From assembly GCA_006386115.1 (NCBI GenBank), contig VFIW01000028.1, positions 1-64,000 of the forward strand: a stretch of 64,000 nucleotides of DNA. Reading direction: 5' to 3'. The notes beneath the pieces are model-generated. The model worked only from the letters and a program-made list of their open reading frames with translations. It was not told where the DNA came from and did no database searches. Below are positions 61,282-64,000 of the stretch, one piece after another. Position 1 is the stretch's first letter, and every line of letters begins with the position of its first letter. The position numbers and the translations under genes are program-made. Source of the DNA: Globisporangium splendens (taxonomy: Eukaryota; Oomycota; Peronosporomycetes; Pythiales; Pythiaceae).

Positions 61282-63852
61282 TTATAGATAAATCTTCTTG
61301 CTGTGGTCTCGCTTAGCGTGAAGCACGATGTTGTCGACGATGTACTCGTTCATCAACAACACGTCGCCATTGTCGAATCGGAGCCGCTTCTTGTGAATGA
61401 CATCAGGGTACATATCGTCCGTGAGGATTTGAACATACTGAGCAGCTGGGGTCGTATTTGGACTGAGCTTCACGCGGTCCGTCGGCAGCAAGATCACTGC
61501 GGCTGCAAGAAGACACATCGCGAGACAACCGGTGAATGTGGCGATTCCAGACGTCAGCGGGATCGAAAACTTGATCTCCTTGATCTCAAGCGCACCGTCG
61601 AGATCCAAGCGCGTCGCATCCTTCTCCTCGACTTTGTACTCCACAAATCTTGATGCAAGACCATTCTGGAGGAGGTAATACAGTGCCGAGGTGTACATCG
61701 ACTGCAGCGGCTTTTCCAGATACAGGTGATTCCTCTCGATGTGGTCAATATACGAATCCGCCAAGCTGTCACATTGAGAAGTGCTTCCACCATCTCTTGC
61801 TGTGATTCCCGAGCCAACATTGGCGAGATTGATAGGACTCCAGATCCATTCTGTCATATTGCCGTCACTTGCTGTCTGCGGAACCACAATCGAGTTCAAG
61901 GTCAGCAAGCGCAGTGGACGGAGGAACGTGTTGTTCACATGGTCGGTGGGAATAAAGTCCTCTCCCACCAAGAGAACGTTATTTCCACTGTTGTATGGGA
62001 TCGATAAGCCCGAGCATTTATCGTCCGTGCAATCCGCGCCGTATTGCTTGTCCAGCATCTTGTACTTCCACGATACCCGCCCGAACGAAAGTGCCACGTA
62101 CGATCGGGGGTTCACAAGCACAGATTTGCCTTTCGCCGAGTCGAACCGAAAAGCGTCAGCCTTGATATAGGTTCCGAGTCCATACGTCATCAGCGAGTTC
62201 TCCTCGGGAGTACACCCGGCTGGGAAGAAGTTCTGCAAATCTTCGTCTACGTAGAGGTTCTCGGTATTGCACCCAGTGACGTAGGGTGTCAGCGAAGTCT
62301 CATGACGGTAAAACGAAAACGTGTTGGACGACTTGTAAACGCACTTGTTTCGCCCGCAGTCTTCCACATCGAGATACAAAACGGAAACGTTGCTCACAGG
62401 ATCCAACTCTGTCTCGAACTGCGCGAAGTCTCCATCCAGGGGAATATCGATCGCGATGGTCTCCATGCTGATCAAGTCAGCCAAGGAATACGTGTCAAAG
62501 CTCATCTCGACATCATCCGTTGCCACGGCGGGCTGAGAAATCTCAAAATTCTCGATCATTTTTTCCACCATAACCTCGTACGTTGCGTTCCCAAAACGTA
62601 ACTGGTCAAGGATGAGCTGAGCACTGCTATTAAAACCCCAGCACTTGGCATCTTTGATAGTCCCCTCTGTAGACCCATCATCACCTCCGAAATCTTCGTC
62701 GGTATTGTCGCCTTCATCGTCTTCAACTTCTTGAAGCCTTCTTCGCCGCCTTCTTCTCGCTTTTTCTATCTGATATGAGCAGTCGTAAGTTTGCGTAAAG
62801 TCCATGTCCGTGATGGATCGCTCAAAGAGCACGGTGCCCTGCAACATGGTCTCAAAGACACGGGTCACGTTCAGGCCACTCGCGAGAAATTCCTTGTCAT
62901 ACTTGGACGACTCCTTCTTGTATTCTCCATAGGTAAAATTCACGCTTGTGTTTGCGACCAACCCGACGGGTAGTATGTCATAATTCCAATCATTCAATGG
63001 GAACCCAATTGAAAGCGTCGTCGTGTCGATCTGCGCCAATTTCGGACGCGTTCCACTTTGGTTCGCGGTGCCGCAGTCGGTCTTCAATTCGAAAGGCTCC
63101 GCATTGCCCGTAACGACGCTTCGGAGAATCGTGTCCATAACATTGATCTCTTTCTCGTTGACACTCACAGTGCTCTCCGAGTTCGCAATGGTATTTATTG
63201 AGTAGAGATCTTGTGTCGAAATATTGCGCTCGATGCCTGCCGAAAGCTGGCTGACGTAGAGACTCGCGAGACCGACGTTGATGAGGATGTAAATGATCTT
63301 GAAGAACCAGAACAGCGCGTTCTTTTTCGCCTTGGACTCGACGCGTTGCGGCTGGTCGCCTGGGAAGAAGCTGCAGTTGTGCAAGTACGTTTGCAGCGTC
63401 GGGAACACGAGCGTCTCGCAGTAGAATTCGAGGATCTTGCTGACAGCGAACATGAGCGGACCCGTGATCGAACTGTACTGACTCACATACCTATCGGCAT
63501 TCGTGGACGATCCTTCTTCGTCGTACACGTTGTGGCGGAGCACCATGCCCTTAAAACTGAACCCGGCGTACGCGATCGCGAACCCAAGACCGAACACGAG
63601 CACCACGACGTACCGCACCGTGCGCAGCGTCATGTCGACGATCGTGTGGTGGTCCGCATCGTCGACTTCGATCTTGTATTGCGGCGCGTTGTCGTAGCTC
63701 GTGTCGGCACCCGACTCGGACTTCCGCGAGCGCGAGTCCTGCTTGAGCGCAGCCGTGTCGTCGTCTGCGCGGTGCTCCCCGCCGATCTGGTCCAAGCGGT
63801 GCGGCATCTCGGACGCTTTTCGCTGAATGCGCTTGTGAGTCCGTCTGCGCAC
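61282..63852 (-). CDS. Large multi-pass membrane protein with ectodomain, paralogue E
   Basis: A single exon encodes 856 residues from the first ATG at 63852; an alternative start at 63807 (MPHRLDQ) would remove 15 basic residues. Membrane segments lie at about 78-100 (YVVVLVFGLGFAIAYAGFSF), 128-150, 182-203 and 765-790 (GIATFTGCLAMCLLAAAVILL). The approximately 550-residue loop between the third and fourth has many NxS/T sites and Cys, plus an odd tract of eight consecutive basic residues followed by a strongly acidic run (about 365-400). The tail KLSPNTTPAAQYVQILTDDMYPDVIHKKRLRF matches paralogue D. The function is unknown. Confidence 0.8.
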   Translation of the reverse strand: MRRRTHKRIQRKASEMPHRLDQIGGEHRADDDTAALKQDSRSRKSESGADTSYDNAPQYKIEVDDADHHTIVDMTLRTVRYVVVLVFGLGFAIAYAGFSFKGMVLRHNVYDEEGSSTNADRYVSQYSSITGPLMFAVSKILEFYCETLVFPTLQTYLHNCSFFPGDQPQRVESKAKKNALFWFFKIIYILINVGLASLYVSQLSAGIERNISTQDLYSINTIANSESTVSVNEKEINVMDTILRSVVTGNAEPFELKTDCGTANQSGTRPKLAQIDTTTLSIGFPLNDWNYDILPVGLVANTSVNFTYGEYKKESSKYDKEFLASGLNVTRVFETMLQGTVLFERSITDMDFTQTYDCSYQIEKARRRRRRRLQEVEDDEGDNTDEDFGGDDGSTEGTIKDAKCWGFNSSAQLILDQLRFGNATYEVMVEKMIENFEISQPAVATDDVEMSFDTYSLADLISMETIAIDIPLDGDFAQFETELDPVSNVSVLYLDVEDCGRNKCVYKSSNTFSFYRHETSLTPYVTGCNTENLYVDEDLQNFFPAGCTPEENSLMTYGLGTYIKADAFRFDSAKGKSVLVNPRSYVALSFGRVSWKYKMLDKQYGADCTDDKCSGLSIPYNSGNNVLLVGEDFIPTDHVNNTFLRPLRLLTLNSIVVPQTASDGNMTEWIWSPINLANVGSGITARDGGSTSQCDSLADSYIDHIERNHLYLEKPLQSMYTSALYYLLQNGLASRFVEYKVEEKDATRLDLDGALEIKEIKFSIPLTSGIATFTGCLAMCLLAAAVILLPTDRVKLSPNTTPAAQYVQILTDDMYPDVIHKKRLRFDNGDVLLMNEYIVDNIVLHAKRDHSKKIYL

Positions 63853-64000
63853 TCAGAGTCGCATCCGCGCCAGTGGATGCCCATCCATACCCCACATATA
63901 GCAAACGTGCATGCGGTGAGCTCTCTTCTGTTTCCGCGACTGTTACTGGCTCGATGTAGTTTGTGTAGTTCCAGAAGAAGTGATTTGCCTTTTTTTGGAA
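63853..64000. other. Upstream flank of paralogue E
   Basis: Short promoter sequence runs to the window end; nothing specific is seen. Confidence 0.4.

Noticed and set aside
1..64000. CRISPR arrays, bacterial operons, tRNA or rRNA genes
   Set aside because: No regularly spaced repeats were seen. Genes have spliceosomal introns and eukaryotic families. I could not recognise a tRNA or rRNA by eye, but a covariance-model scan was not possible here.

Overview
The window is nuclear DNA of an oomycete, most likely a plant-associated Peronosporales or Pythiales species. The signs are a Crinkler (CRN) effector relic, short GT-AG introns of about 70-150 bp, an initiator-like promoter element in front of SKP1, large lineage-specific membrane-protein families and dense gene packing. 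No genus can be named from the sequence alone.

Layout. 1-7732 holds Ty3/gypsy LTR retrotransposons: two copies of one family on the minus strand, where the left copy (A) interrupts the pol gene of the right copy (B), plus an older, diverged LTR facing the other way. 8831-10669 is a CRN effector pseudogene (header, nuclease-like and kinase-like domains). 11103-34592 is mostly conserved housekeeping genes: a BROX-like Bro1 protein with a CaaX box, a kinesin-7 (CENP-E type), MAK16, a glutathione peroxidase, a broken secreted-protein gene, a coiled-coil protein and an eight-exon RAMA-PHD-polyQ chromatin protein. SKP1 follows at 34593. 35636-39231 and 45176-49445 hold members and partial inverted copies of an oomycete membrane-protein family (A, B, B', A'). 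They bracket a housekeeping island with a small membrane protein, the splicing factor ISY1, ALG13 and a mitochondrial-looking soluble transhydrogenase. 49446-53722 is a gene desert. 53723-56282 carries a diverged tandem gene pair. 56420-63852 carries two large paralogous membrane proteins around a decayed third full-size member (C) of the first membrane family.

How the parts relate. Conserved genes for trafficking, mitosis, ribosome biogenesis, splicing, glycosylation and ubiquitination sit between patches of turnover: retroelements, an effector relic and recent inverted duplications. The points most worth a second look are a canonical -1 frameshift signal conserved in both retroelement copies, a RAMA-PHD protein that could read modified adenine and histone marks, the paired inverted duplications, and five in-frame UGA codons that all replace Trp codons in decaying genes.
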